A DNA stretch of 64,000 bases, from positions 434,001 to 498,000 of the forward strand of contig NZ_JARXVD010000001.1 in the NCBI RefSeq assembly GCF_029892685.1, written 5' to 3'. Made by a program: the position numbers and the translations under genes. Below, one piece after another: positions 25,730-33,804 of this stretch; within the stretch, counting starts at the first letter, position 1, and every line of letters begins with the position of its first letter. The DNA is from Mycobacterium sp. OTB74. Lineage in GTDB: Bacteria > Actinomycetota > Actinomycetes > Mycobacteriales > Mycobacteriaceae. The notes under the pieces are model-generated. The model worked only from the letters and a program-made list of their open reading frames with translations. It had not been told where the DNA came from and did not search any database.

Positions 25730-26770
25730 GTGAACGTTCCGGCGATCCCGTCCGGGATCGACGACATCACCCCACAATGGCTGACTGCCGCACTGGGGTC
25801 GTCGGGTGCGCAGGTAAACGCGGTACGAGCTGAGCAGATTGCCCAGGACTCCGGGTTTTCCTCGCTGCTCTACCGCCTGCATCTGGTCGGTGACGGCGTG
25901 CCGTCGACATTGATCGTCAAGCTGCCCGCACAGTCGGAGGCTCGCGGCGCGATGGAATTGCTCGGTGGTTATCGCCGCGAATTGGCGTTCTACCGCGACG
26001 TCGCCGGGCGGGCCCCGATCGAGGTTCCGGACGTGTTCTGCGCACGTGGTGCCGATGACAGCGCCGACTTCGTGCTCCTGATGGAGGATCTGGCGGGCTG
26101 GGACAATGCGGATCACCTGGTGGGGCTGACCCTGGCGCAGGTCCGGACATGCATCGCGGCGCTGGCCGGACTGCATACCTGGACGGCAGATGACGCTGTG
26201 CTGCAACAGTTCCCGAGCCTCGATACCCCCACCGTCCGGGATCTGTTGGTGCCCGCATTCGGTCCTGGCTGGCAGGTGTACCGGGAGAAGTCCGGCACCT
26301 CCGTTTCGGCCGCGGTCCAGAAGTTCGCCGAGCACTTCACCGGCCACGCACCGGCGGCTTTGGCGGCACTGACCGAGCGAAACCAGTTGCTGCACGGTGA
26401 CATCCGCGCAGACAACATGTTCTTCCGGGGTGATCGAATGAAGGTGGTGGACTTCCAATTCGCCGCCCGCGGAAGTGGCGCAGCGGACATTGCCTACCTG
26501 GTCAGCCAGGGGCTACCCGTTGGGGTTCGGCGGGGGCAGGACGAGGTGTTGGTGCGTGAATACCTAGCCCAATTGAAAACCTGCGACTACACCTTCGATG
26601 ATGCCTGGCGGCACTACCGATTTGGCGCCGCGTTCCTCATGGTGTTGCCGGTCATCACGCTGATCGGCTGGGACGCGCTGCCGGAGCGGTCACGACAGCT
26701 GTGTCTGACCCTGGTGGACCGCGCAGTGGCGTGTGTCGAGGAGATCGGCGCTTTGGAGGTATTCGGATGA
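25730..26770 (+). CDS. Phosphotransferase-family protein (APH/EcKinase-like)
   Basis: A 346-residue aminoglycoside-phosphotransferase-like kinase. Seen: the lysine strand TLIVKLPAQ, the catalytic loop LLHGDIRADNMFF (HGDxxxxN) and the metal-binding VVDFQFAARGSGAADIAYLV (DxQ). In mycobacteria this group is related to acyl-CoA dehydrogenase-associated APH domains, often near lipid catabolism, and probably phosphorylates a small hydroxylated substrate. GTG at 25730 has GGAGGT nine bases upstream; TTG at 25727 is possible. First gene of a three-gene operon with 4-bp overlaps; preceded by a TetR operator. Confidence 0.87.
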   Translation: MNVPAIPSGIDDITPQWLTAALGSSGAQVNAVRAEQIAQDSGFSSLLYRLHLVGDGVPSTLIVKLPAQSEARGAMELLGGYRRELAFYRDVAGRAPIEVPDVFCARGADDSADFVLLMEDLAGWDNADHLVGLTLAQVRTCIAALAGLHTWTADDAVLQQFPSLDTPTVRDLLVPAFGPGWQVYREKSGTSVSAAVQKFAEHFTGHAPAALAALTERNQLLHGDIRADNMFFRGDRMKVVDFQFAARGSGAADIAYLVSQGLPVGVRRGQDEVLVREYLAQLKTCDYTFDDAWRHYRFGAAFLMVLPVITLIGWDALPERSRQLCLTLVDRAVACVEEIGALEVFG

Positions 26771-27141
26771 CTCGCACAGCCCGTGAGGTGGTCGAGCTCT
26801 ACAACCTGGTGGTGTGGAACAAGCGAGATTTCGTCCTGGCCGAAGAACTGTTGGGCGACACGGTAATCCGGCATGACGTCGGTGAGGCGAAGGTTCTCAC
26901 CCATCAGGAAGCCGTCGCTCGCGTGGTCGACACCTGGGCGATGTTCGAGACGGTTCGATTCGATCTGAATCTTGTGGTCGCCGACCCCGACGGCGAGCAC
27001 GTGGCCATCGTGTACGAGTCGCCGATGGTGCTCAAAGACGGCACAGAGATGACCGTCAGCAGTATGGAAATCTTCCGGGTGGTCGACGGCAGGATCACCG
27101 AAGTCTGGAATTGCGGCTATAAGCAAGGAGTTTGGGCATGA
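26767..27141 (+). CDS. SnoaL/NTF2-like protein
   Basis: A 124-residue NTF2-fold protein (MTRTAREVVELYNLVVWNKR, then strands EHVAIVYESPMVLKDG and FRVVDGRITEVWNCGY). The ATG overlaps the kinase stop (ATGA), and its own stop overlaps the ATG of the LLM oxidoreductase. The role is probably an isomerase, hydrolase or polyketide-cyclase-like step on the substrate handled by its two neighbours; this is inferred from context only. Confidence 0.82.
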   Translation: MTRTAREVVELYNLVVWNKRDFVLAEELLGDTVIRHDVGEAKVLTHQEAVARVVDTWAMFETVRFDLNLVVADPDGEHVAIVYESPMVLKDGTEMTVSSMEIFRVVDGRITEVWNCGYKQGVWA

Positions 27142-28178
27142 GGGCGTTGGACGAGTTGGGCTACTACCTGCTGGCCGGAGCCGGGGGAGAAGGCCCGGCA
27201 ACCCTGATGGACGAGGCGCGACGTGGTGAAGAGCTGGGCTTCGGCACGGCGTTCATCTCCGAGCGGTGGAACGTCAAGGAGGCATCGTCGTTGTCGGGGG
27301 CGGCCTGTGCGGTGACCAGTCGTATGCAGATCGCCACTGCGGCAACCAATCACAACACCCGTCATCCGCTGATCACCGGGTCCTGGGCCACCACCATGCA
27401 CAAACTGTCCGGCGGACGGTTCACCCTGGGCATCGGCCGCGGCATCGCCGCCATCTATGGGGCATTCGGTATCCCGTCGGTAACCACCGCCCAGATGGAG
27501 GACTTCGCGCAGGTGATGCGCCGGCTGTGGCACGGCGAGGTGATCTTCAATCATGACGGACCGATCGGCAAGTATCCGATCCTGTTCTTGGATCCGGACT
27601 TTCGCGAGGACATCAGGCTCGCGATCGTAGCCTTCGGACCGCAGACCCTGGAACTCGGTGGCCGCGAGTTCGATGATGTCATCCTGCACACCTACTTCAC
27701 GCCGGAGACGCTGCAGCGCGCGGTAAAGACGGTCAAGGACTCGGCCGAAAAAGCCGGTCGGGATCCAGCCAGCGTGCGGGTGTGGTCGTGCTTTGCCACT
27801 GTGGGTGATCACCTGCCCGAGGAACTGCGCCTGAAGAAGACCGTCGCCCGGCTGGCCACCTACCTGCAGGGCTACGGCGATCTGCTGGTGCAGACCAATG
27901 ACTGGGATCCTGCTGTGCTGCAACGCTTCCGCGCGGACTCGGTGGTGCAGTCGGTCGCCGGCGGCATCGACCACAAGGCCACTGCCGAGCAGATCGAACA
28001 CATCGCGACGCTGATTCCCGACGAGTGGCTGGAGCCGTCAGCCACCGGCTCGGCGCAGCAATGCGTGGACCGGATTCGCAAGGAATTCGACTACGGGGCG
28101 GACGCATTGATCATGCACGGTGCGACGCCCGACGAGCTGGAGCCGATCGTCACGGCGTACCGGGCCGTCTGCCCTTAG
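27138..28178 (+). CDS. LLM-class (F420-dependent) oxidoreductase
   Basis: A 346-residue luciferase-like TIM-barrel oxidoreductase, in mycobacteria usually F420-dependent. Seen: the N-terminal LGYYLLAGAGGEGPATLMDE, the cofactor-region strand MQIATAATNHNTRHPLITGS and GGRFTLGIGRGIAAIYGAFG. AAGGAG lies eight bases before ATG 27138, which overlaps the previous stop. Last gene of the TetR-controlled operon. It probably reduces or oxidises an alcohol/ketone or alkene in the same pathway. Confidence 0.88.
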   Translation: MRALDELGYYLLAGAGGEGPATLMDEARRGEELGFGTAFISERWNVKEASSLSGAACAVTSRMQIATAATNHNTRHPLITGSWATTMHKLSGGRFTLGIGRGIAAIYGAFGIPSVTTAQMEDFAQVMRRLWHGEVIFNHDGPIGKYPILFLDPDFREDIRLAIVAFGPQTLELGGREFDDVILHTYFTPETLQRAVKTVKDSAEKAGRDPASVRVWSCFATVGDHLPEELRLKKTVARLATYLQGYGDLLVQTNDWDPAVLQRFRADSVVQSVAGGIDHKATAEQIEHIATLIPDEWLEPSATGSAQQCVDRIRKEFDYGADALIMHGATPDELEPIVTAYRAVCP

Positions 28179-28319
28179 GCGTGCGGTTCGCTCGCGGAAA
28201 GCCTCGTTCAGTCGTCCAATCGGTGGACTGAGCGCTAGCGTTGTCTGGGTAAGGCCATCCCGGGGCCGGCGGTGGCCACACGCATGTGCTGACGACACCG
28301 TGAGTGAGGACAAGCACCG

Positions 28320-30053
28320 ATGCCTACCGTTGCCGACCACATCATCACCACACTGCAGATCAGCGGCGTCGACCGAGTGTTCGGTTTGCCCGGTGACAGT
28401 CTCAATGGGTTCACCGACGCGATCCGCCGGGCCGACGGCTTCGCCTGGGAGCACGTGCGGCACGAGGAATCCGCTGCATTCGCTGCCGCGGGCTTCGCCG
28501 CGGTGACGGGTCAGCTGGCAGTGTGCGCCGGCAGTTGCGGGCCCGGAAACCTGCACCTCATCAACGGCCTGTTCGATGCGCAGCGCAGTCGGGTTCCGGT
28601 GCTGGCCATCGCCGCGCACATTCCCGCCGCCGAGATCGGGTCACAGTACTTTCAAGAAACCCACCCGCAAGAACTGTTCCGCGAGTGCAGCGTCTACTGC
28701 GAAATGGCCGGCACTCCCGAGACGGCCTTGCGAGTGCTGCAGATGGCGATGCGTGCGGCGATTCAGGAACAAGGCGTGGCGGTGGTCGTCATCCCCGGTG
28801 AAGTTCTCCTGCACCGGGCGCACGATGCGGCCCGCATCCGTCCGGTGCTGCCGGCCCGGACCATCGCGCGGCCCGATGATGCCTCGCTGACAGCCGCGGC
28901 CGCGATCCTCAACCAGGGGTCAAGAATCACGATCCTCGCCGGTGCCGGTGTTGCCGGCGCACATGAGCAACTGGTTGAGCTGGCGGGGACGCTCAAGGCA
29001 CCGATCGTGCATGCGTTGCGCGGCAAGGAGTTTGTCGAGTACGACAATCCGTACGACGTCGGCATGACCGGGCTGCTGGGATTCGCTTCCGGCTACAAAG
29101 CCATCAAGGAAGCTGACGTGCTGCTGATGTTGGGCACCGATTTTCCCTACCAACAGTTCTATCCGGACGATGCCACCGTCATCCAGGTCGACATCCGGGG
29201 CAGCCACCTGGGCCGACGCACTCCGATCGACCTGGGACTGGTGGGGACGGTACAAGACACCCTGATCGCGCTACACCCCATGCTGGCGCCGAAAACGGAC
29301 CGGATCCATCTCGACCGCGCGCTCAACCACTACCGCCGCACCCGCGAGCGTCTTGACTCGCTTGCTGTCAACGACCGTGATCGCACCCCGATCCGTCCCG
29401 AATATGTTGCCGGACTGGTCAATCGGCTTGCTGCCGATGACGCCGTGTTCACCGTCGACGTGGGTTCGCCGGTGGTATGGGCGGCTCGCTACCTGACCAT
29501 GAACGGCCGTCGCCGCCTGATCGGTTCCTTCAACCACGGCACCATGGCCTGCGCGCTGCCCTTGGCTCTCGGGGCACAAACGGTCGATCGCCGCTGTCAA
29601 GTCGTCGCGCTCGCCGGCGACGGCGGCCTGACCATGCTGTTCGGTGAGCTGATCACGTTGGTGCAGAACCGATTACCGGTCAAGCTGATCGTGTTCAACA
29701 ACTCGTCGTTGAACTTCGTGGAACTGGAGATGAAAGCTGCGGGCATCGTCACATTCGGAACCGACCTGCATAATCCCAATTTCGCTGCGGTTGCCCAAGC
29801 CTGCGGGTTGTTCACTCGCCGGGTCGAACAACCGGCGCAACTTGAGTCCGCGATCGCCGAGGTGCTCCAACACGATGGTCCTGCGCTGGTCGACGTGGTG
29901 ACGGCACGCAACGAACTGACCATCCCGCCGGCCATCACCGCCGAACAAGCAAAGGGGTTCTCCCTGTACGCCATCCGTACTCTGCTTGCCGGACACTCCG
30001 ATGAACTGCTGGACCTGATGACCACCAACGTGGCCCGCAGGATCCTGGACTGA
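28320..30053 (+). CDS. poxB: Thiamine-diphosphate enzyme, pyruvate oxidase/dehydrogenase (PoxB-like)
   Basis: A 577-residue ThDP enzyme in the PoxB branch, which decarboxylates pyruvate to acetate with FAD and quinone, or to acetyl phosphate. Seen: the N-terminal VFGLPGDSLNGFTDAI and HEESAAFAAAGFA (catalytic Glu), the middle domain LAGAGVAGAHEQLVELA and the ThDP motif GDGGLTMLFGELITLVQNRL ending near NN. No lipid-binding amphipathic C-terminal tail like that of E. coli PoxB is obvious. The gene stands alone with its own 140-bp upstream region; CstA, a possible pyruvate transporter, is 5 kb away. Acetolactate-synthase-like activity cannot be excluded. Confidence 0.8.
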   Translation: MPTVADHIITTLQISGVDRVFGLPGDSLNGFTDAIRRADGFAWEHVRHEESAAFAAAGFAAVTGQLAVCAGSCGPGNLHLINGLFDAQRSRVPVLAIAAHIPAAEIGSQYFQETHPQELFRECSVYCEMAGTPETALRVLQMAMRAAIQEQGVAVVVIPGEVLLHRAHDAARIRPVLPARTIARPDDASLTAAAAILNQGSRITILAGAGVAGAHEQLVELAGTLKAPIVHALRGKEFVEYDNPYDVGMTGLLGFASGYKAIKEADVLLMLGTDFPYQQFYPDDATVIQVDIRGSHLGRRTPIDLGLVGTVQDTLIALHPMLAPKTDRIHLDRALNHYRRTRERLDSLAVNDRDRTPIRPEYVAGLVNRLAADDAVFTVDVGSPVVWAARYLTMNGRRRLIGSFNHGTMACALPLALGAQTVDRRCQVVALAGDGGLTMLFGELITLVQNRLPVKLIVFNNSSLNFVELEMKAAGIVTFGTDLHNPNFAAVAQACGLFTRRVEQPAQLESAIAEVLQHDGPALVDVVTARNELTIPPAITAEQAKGFSLYAIRTLLAGHSDELLDLMTTNVARRILD

Positions 30054-30054
30054 G

Positions 30055-31098
30055 CTATGACCTCGAAGTCGTCGTCAGGTCCTCCAGTGCGCCGCCCAGA
30101 GTCGACTCCTGTAGCGGCACCTGAGTGCGTGCGGCCAGCGGAATGACCTGTTCAACAACACGTTTGAGGTAGGGCCAAGCCCGCTCGGGCGCGAGCCCAC
30201 CGCACAGCGGTGAGAGGTTCAGCATCTCACCGCCGGCCATCATGGCGGCCGCCTCGGCCACCGTGAATATCCGGTGCGACTGAGAGGTCTGCCGCAACTG
30301 GTCGACGGTCTCGGCCGACGAGATGCCTGCGGACGTGTTGTTGTCCGGATTCCACTCGGAGTAGCAGCGGGCATCGTGAAGCAGGTGGGGGCCAACCTCT
30401 TGCCAGGCTTGGTCCAGGTCTTCGGCGACGAAGCAGACTGAAGGTGTGTCACGAGGCGGAAGCAGCGTCGTGCCCAGTTCGTGTCCGTGCTCGCGGCACG
30501 ACCGCTCGTACTCTTCTTGCATGCCGTTGACATTGGCCTGTGCGAGCAGGCTCAGGCCGTATCGACCCGCCCGCCGCGCCGCCGCCAAACTCCCTCCGCC
30601 CCACATCAGTAACGGTCCACCCGGGGTGAACGGCCTCGGAGTGACCTCGATTCGACGGCCATCTAGCTCAACAACTTCTCCGGCAAGGAGCTGACGCAGG
30701 ATGCGAACATTCTCGTCTGCGATGCGTCCGCGTTGGCGGATGTCCTTGCCGAACTGCTCGAATTCTGTTGGGCGGTAACCCAGACCCAATGTGAACGACG
30801 CGCGACCCCGGCTGATGATGTCCACCACGGCCATTTCCTCTGCCAGGCGGACCGGGTCGTAGAGGGGAAGCAGGACCACGGCATTGATGGCCAGTGCGCT
30901 GGTCCTCGCAGCGATCGCCGAGGACAGGATCAGCGGCGTCGGCAGGTAGCCGTCCGGGCTGGCGTGGTGCTCGCATACCAATGCCGCCAGGCAGCCGTTG
31001 TTTTCAGCCCAGGCACTCATGTCGAGCGCGGCCTGATACAGCTCGGCTGCCGGGGCGCCGAAGTCCGGCGCCCGCATATCGAACCTCATAGAGAACAT
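30055..31098 (-). CDS. LLM-class flavin/F420-dependent oxidoreductase
   Basis: A 347-residue luciferase-like oxidoreductase of the alkanal-monooxygenase type. Seen: CEHHASPDGYLPTPLILSSA (typical of the luciferase group), FTLGLGYRPTEFEQFGKD and GGPLLMWGGGSLAAARRAG. The start at 31098 is chosen from AGGAAA a few bases upstream; ATG at 31089 is an alternative. One base separates its stop from that of the convergent PoxB gene, leaving no room for a terminator between them. It may be co-transcribed with the carboxylase gene upstream (103-bp gap). Confidence 0.87.
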   Translation of the reverse strand: MFSMRFDMRAPDFGAPAAELYQAALDMSAWAENNGCLAALVCEHHASPDGYLPTPLILSSAIAARTSALAINAVVLLPLYDPVRLAEEMAVVDIISRGRASFTLGLGYRPTEFEQFGKDIRQRGRIADENVRILRQLLAGEVVELDGRRIEVTPRPFTPGGPLLMWGGGSLAAARRAGRYGLSLLAQANVNGMQEEYERSCREHGHELGTTLLPPRDTPSVCFVAEDLDQAWQEVGPHLLHDARCYSEWNPDNNTSAGISSAETVDQLRQTSQSHRIFTVAEAAAMMAGGEMLNLSPLCGGLAPERAWPYLKRVVEQVIPLAARTQVPLQESTLGGALEDLTTTSRS

Positions 31099-31201
31099 GA
31101 CGTTTCCTAACTGGGCCAATCCATCCGTCGTCGCGTCGAAGCAAATCACATTCGCGGCCGAGTGGGTGCGGTTATCGAATAGCCAACGCGGACCCTGATC
31201 C

Positions 31202-32698
31202 TCAGGGCATGATCGCCGTCCGCGACACGGGTGCGGCCGCCTCCTGCCGAGACGACAACCCACGCTGCAGCCCGATCAGCAGCGCGTTGCGGGTCTCCAC
31301 CGGCGAGATCAACTCGTCGAACCCGAGGTGACCGGCCGACCGGATCGAGGCTTCCAACTCCATGTTCTTGAGTACCTCGGTGAAGTCCTCACCAGCGTGC
31401 GAGGCCCGGCTCATCGCAGCCGCGCTCATCGCACCCATCGTCGCGCCCGGGTAGGCGAATGTGGCTACCTGATCGTCAAAACCCAACAGCGACATGACCA
31501 TTGACCCGAAGCCGAATGCCTTGCGCAGCGTCAGATGCAGCTTCACTGTGGTGGCGGTGGTCTGTGCCGCGAACATCCGGGCGCCGCTGCGCAATACGCC
31601 GGTGCGCTCGGAGCGGCTGCCGGGCAGCATGCCCGGGTTGTCGGCGAGGAACACGATGGGCAGATGGAACGAGTCCGCGACCGTGATGAAATGCGCGGCT
31701 TTATCTGCGGCGTCGGCATCGATTGAGCCGGCCAGCACCCTCGGCTGGTTCGCCACCACCGCCACCGGATGCCCACCCAGGTGGGCCAGTGCACAGATGA
31801 TCGCCGGCCCGAACTTGGGCTGCACCTCGAACCAATCCGGGCTGTCGAACACCACGTCCAGCACGGCGCGCATGTCGTAAACCCTGCGGTTGTCCCGGGA
31901 GACGATGTCGAGGAGTTCCGGGGTCGGCCGCGCTGCGGTGTCGTCAGCAGACTCGAGGCTCGACGGATACGACCATGCGCTGGAAGGGAAGTAGGAAAGA
32001 TAGCGCCGGATCTCGTCGAGCACGGCAGTGTCGTCGTCGGCGTAGTTGTGGATCACCCCGCTGGCCAGCGCCACGCCTGGGCCGCCCAGCTCTTCCTTCG
32101 TAATATCTTCTCCGGTCGACTCTTTCACCACGGGCGGGCCGGCGGTGAAGATCGCACCATCGTTGCTCATGATGGAGAAGTCGCACACCGGCGCCACCAA
32201 CGCACCGTGGCCGGCGGACGGGCCCAGCACTGCGGAGATGGTCGGCACCTTGCCCGAACAGCGGGCCTGGGCCAGCAGGTCGGTGGGGGTGCGGCCGTAG
32301 TGCTCGCCGCTGGGTCGGAAGCCAGCGCCCTCCAACAGCATCACCAGTGGCACCTTGTTGCGCTGTGCCAGTTCGGCCAGTCGGTATCGCTTGGCGTTAC
32401 CGCCGGGGCCGATGCTGCCGGCCAGGGTGGTGAAGTCCTCGGCCCCGAGCATGACGGGCCGTCCGTCGATAAGCCCGGACCCGGCGACGATGCCGTCGGC
32501 TGCGATGTCGCCGCCCACCAAAGTGCCCAACTCGCAGAATGATCCGGGATCGAGCAGATGATCGATGCGGGCCCGGGCATCGAGCTTGCCCTTGCCGTGG
32601 TGCTTGGCCACCCGCTCAGGACCGCCCATGGCCCGCGACCGCTGCCGTCTCGCGGCAAGGTCGTCGAGGGTGTCCTGCCAGCCCTGCGCGTTACTCAT
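31202..32698 (-). CDS. Acyl-CoA carboxylase beta subunit (carboxyltransferase), divergent
   Basis: A 498-residue carboxyltransferase of the AccD/PccB crotonase-fold family, which moves CO2 from carboxybiotin to an acyl-CoA. Seen: KLDARARIDHLLDPGSF at the N-terminus, VLGPSAGHGALVAPVCDFSI and, in the second half, RKAFGFGSMVMSLLGFDDQV in place of the common RKAYGGAY segment. No biotin carboxylase/BCCP subunit is nearby, so it must borrow one or act differently (for example as a biotin-independent enzyme). Divergent from an LLM oxidoreductase, with an ACTGTA operator half-site in the 64-bp gap. Confidence 0.85.
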   Translation of the reverse strand: MSNAQGWQDTLDDLAARRQRSRAMGGPERVAKHHGKGKLDARARIDHLLDPGSFCELGTLVGGDIAADGIVAGSGLIDGRPVMLGAEDFTTLAGSIGPGGNAKRYRLAELAQRNKVPLVMLLEGAGFRPSGEHYGRTPTDLLAQARCSGKVPTISAVLGPSAGHGALVAPVCDFSIMSNDGAIFTAGPPVVKESTGEDITKEELGGPGVALASGVIHNYADDDTAVLDEIRRYLSYFPSSAWSYPSSLESADDTAARPTPELLDIVSRDNRRVYDMRAVLDVVFDSPDWFEVQPKFGPAIICALAHLGGHPVAVVANQPRVLAGSIDADAADKAAHFITVADSFHLPIVFLADNPGMLPGSRSERTGVLRSGARMFAAQTTATTVKLHLTLRKAFGFGSMVMSLLGFDDQVATFAYPGATMGAMSAAAMSRASHAGEDFTEVLKNMELEASIRSAGHLGFDELISPVETRNALLIGLQRGLSSRQEAAAPVSRTAIMP

Positions 32699-32744
32699 CG
32701 GTCGGTCCCATCTGTATCGAGCCGTTGACCCTACTGAATTGCTT

Positions 32745-32761
32745 ACTGTAGCGTCTGCGGT
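32745..32761. promoter_or_regulatory. Operator half-site ACTGTAG between divergent genes
   Basis: ACTGTAG (32745-32751) matches six of seven bases of the ACTGTAA arm; the opposite arm CTGCGGT keeps four of seven. It overlaps a possible -10 (TACTGT) just before the ATG at 32763, which has no ribosome site. Fourth member of the putative regulon. Confidence 0.4.
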
Positions 32762-32762
32762 C

Positions 32763-33794
32763 ATGCTTGCTGCCACTGCGTCGAAGCTCAAGATCGACGG
32801 GGGTATCTCCAGTGACCTGCGACGTGCTCCGCAGATCGCACGTGATCTGGAGCGCGAGGGTTTCGACGGTTGCTGGACCGGCGAAATCAACCACGATCCG
32901 TTCCTGCCCATGCTGCTGGCGGCCGAGCACAGCGAGCACCTGGATATTGGCACCAGCATTGCGGTGGCCTTTGCCCGCAGCCCGATGACGTTGGCCAACC
33001 TGGGCTGGGACCTGCAGGCATATTCGCAAGGCCGGTTCATCCTGGGTCTGGGCACCCAGATACAGCCGCACATTGAGAAGCGGTTCAGCATGCCGTGGTC
33101 GCACCCGGTGCGGCGGATGCGTGAATACATCCTTGCGCTGCACGCGATCTGGGATTGTTGGCAGAACGGCACCAAACTGAACTTCGACGGCGAGTTCTAC
33201 ACCCACCGGCTGATGACACCGATGTTCACCCCTGAACCGCATCCCCACGGCACGCCGGTGATCTTCCTTGCCGCTGTCGGGGAGCGGATGACCGAGATGT
33301 GCGGGGAAGCCGCCGACGGACTGCTGGCTCATGCCTTCACCACTCGTCGCTACCTCGACGAGGTCACCATCCCGACGCTGCAACGCGGACTCGAGCGGTC
33401 GGGGCGGACCCGGGAAGATTTTGCTGTGGCCTGTCCGGTCTTCGTCGTGACCGGCACCGACGAAGACTCGATGGCCACATCGGCCAGGGCCACCCGTAAG
33501 CAGATCGCGTTCTACGCCTCGACGCCGGCCTACCGTCCGGTGCTCGAACTGCATGGGTGGGGCGAGCTGCAGACCGAGCTGCGGCAACTGTCGCTGGACG
33601 GTCGTTGGGACGAGATGGGCACGCTGATCGACGAGGACATCCTTGCCGCATTCGCAGTGGTGGCACCGGCGGAGTCGTTGGCCGCTGCACTCCGGGAGCG
33701 CTGCGCGGGTGCGATCGATCGCGTGATGCCAGCCTTTCCGTCCGTGCTGTCGCGGGAAGTCGTGACAGAAGTCTTAGCCGAGCTCCGTCAGTAA
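32763..33794 (+). CDS. LLM-class F420-dependent oxidoreductase
   Basis: A 343-residue luciferase-like TIM-barrel oxidoreductase of the mycobacterial F420 group. Seen: KIDGGISSDLRRAPQIARDL, EINHDPFLPMLLAAEH, GTSIAVAFARSPMTLANLGW and GRFILGLGTQIQPHIEKRF. ATG at 32763 is the first codon of the conserved N-terminus and has no Shine-Dalgarno sequence; a TACTGT element 14 bases upstream suggests a leaderless or near-leaderless mRNA. Ten bases separate its stop from the next P450, so the two form an operon. Confidence 0.88.
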   Translation: MLAATASKLKIDGGISSDLRRAPQIARDLEREGFDGCWTGEINHDPFLPMLLAAEHSEHLDIGTSIAVAFARSPMTLANLGWDLQAYSQGRFILGLGTQIQPHIEKRFSMPWSHPVRRMREYILALHAIWDCWQNGTKLNFDGEFYTHRLMTPMFTPEPHPHGTPVIFLAAVGERMTEMCGEAADGLLAHAFTTRRYLDEVTIPTLQRGLERSGRTREDFAVACPVFVVTGTDEDSMATSARATRKQIAFYASTPAYRPVLELHGWGELQTELRQLSLDGRWDEMGTLIDEDILAAFAVVAPAESLAAALRERCAGAIDRVMPAFPSVLSREVVTEVLAELRQ

Positions 33795-33804
33795 GGGGAC
33801 ACCT

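Noticed and set aside
32699..33175. N-terminal extension of the carboxyltransferase
   Set aside because: The added sequence is antisense to the LLM oxidoreductase and carries no domain; the start at 32698 fits family length.
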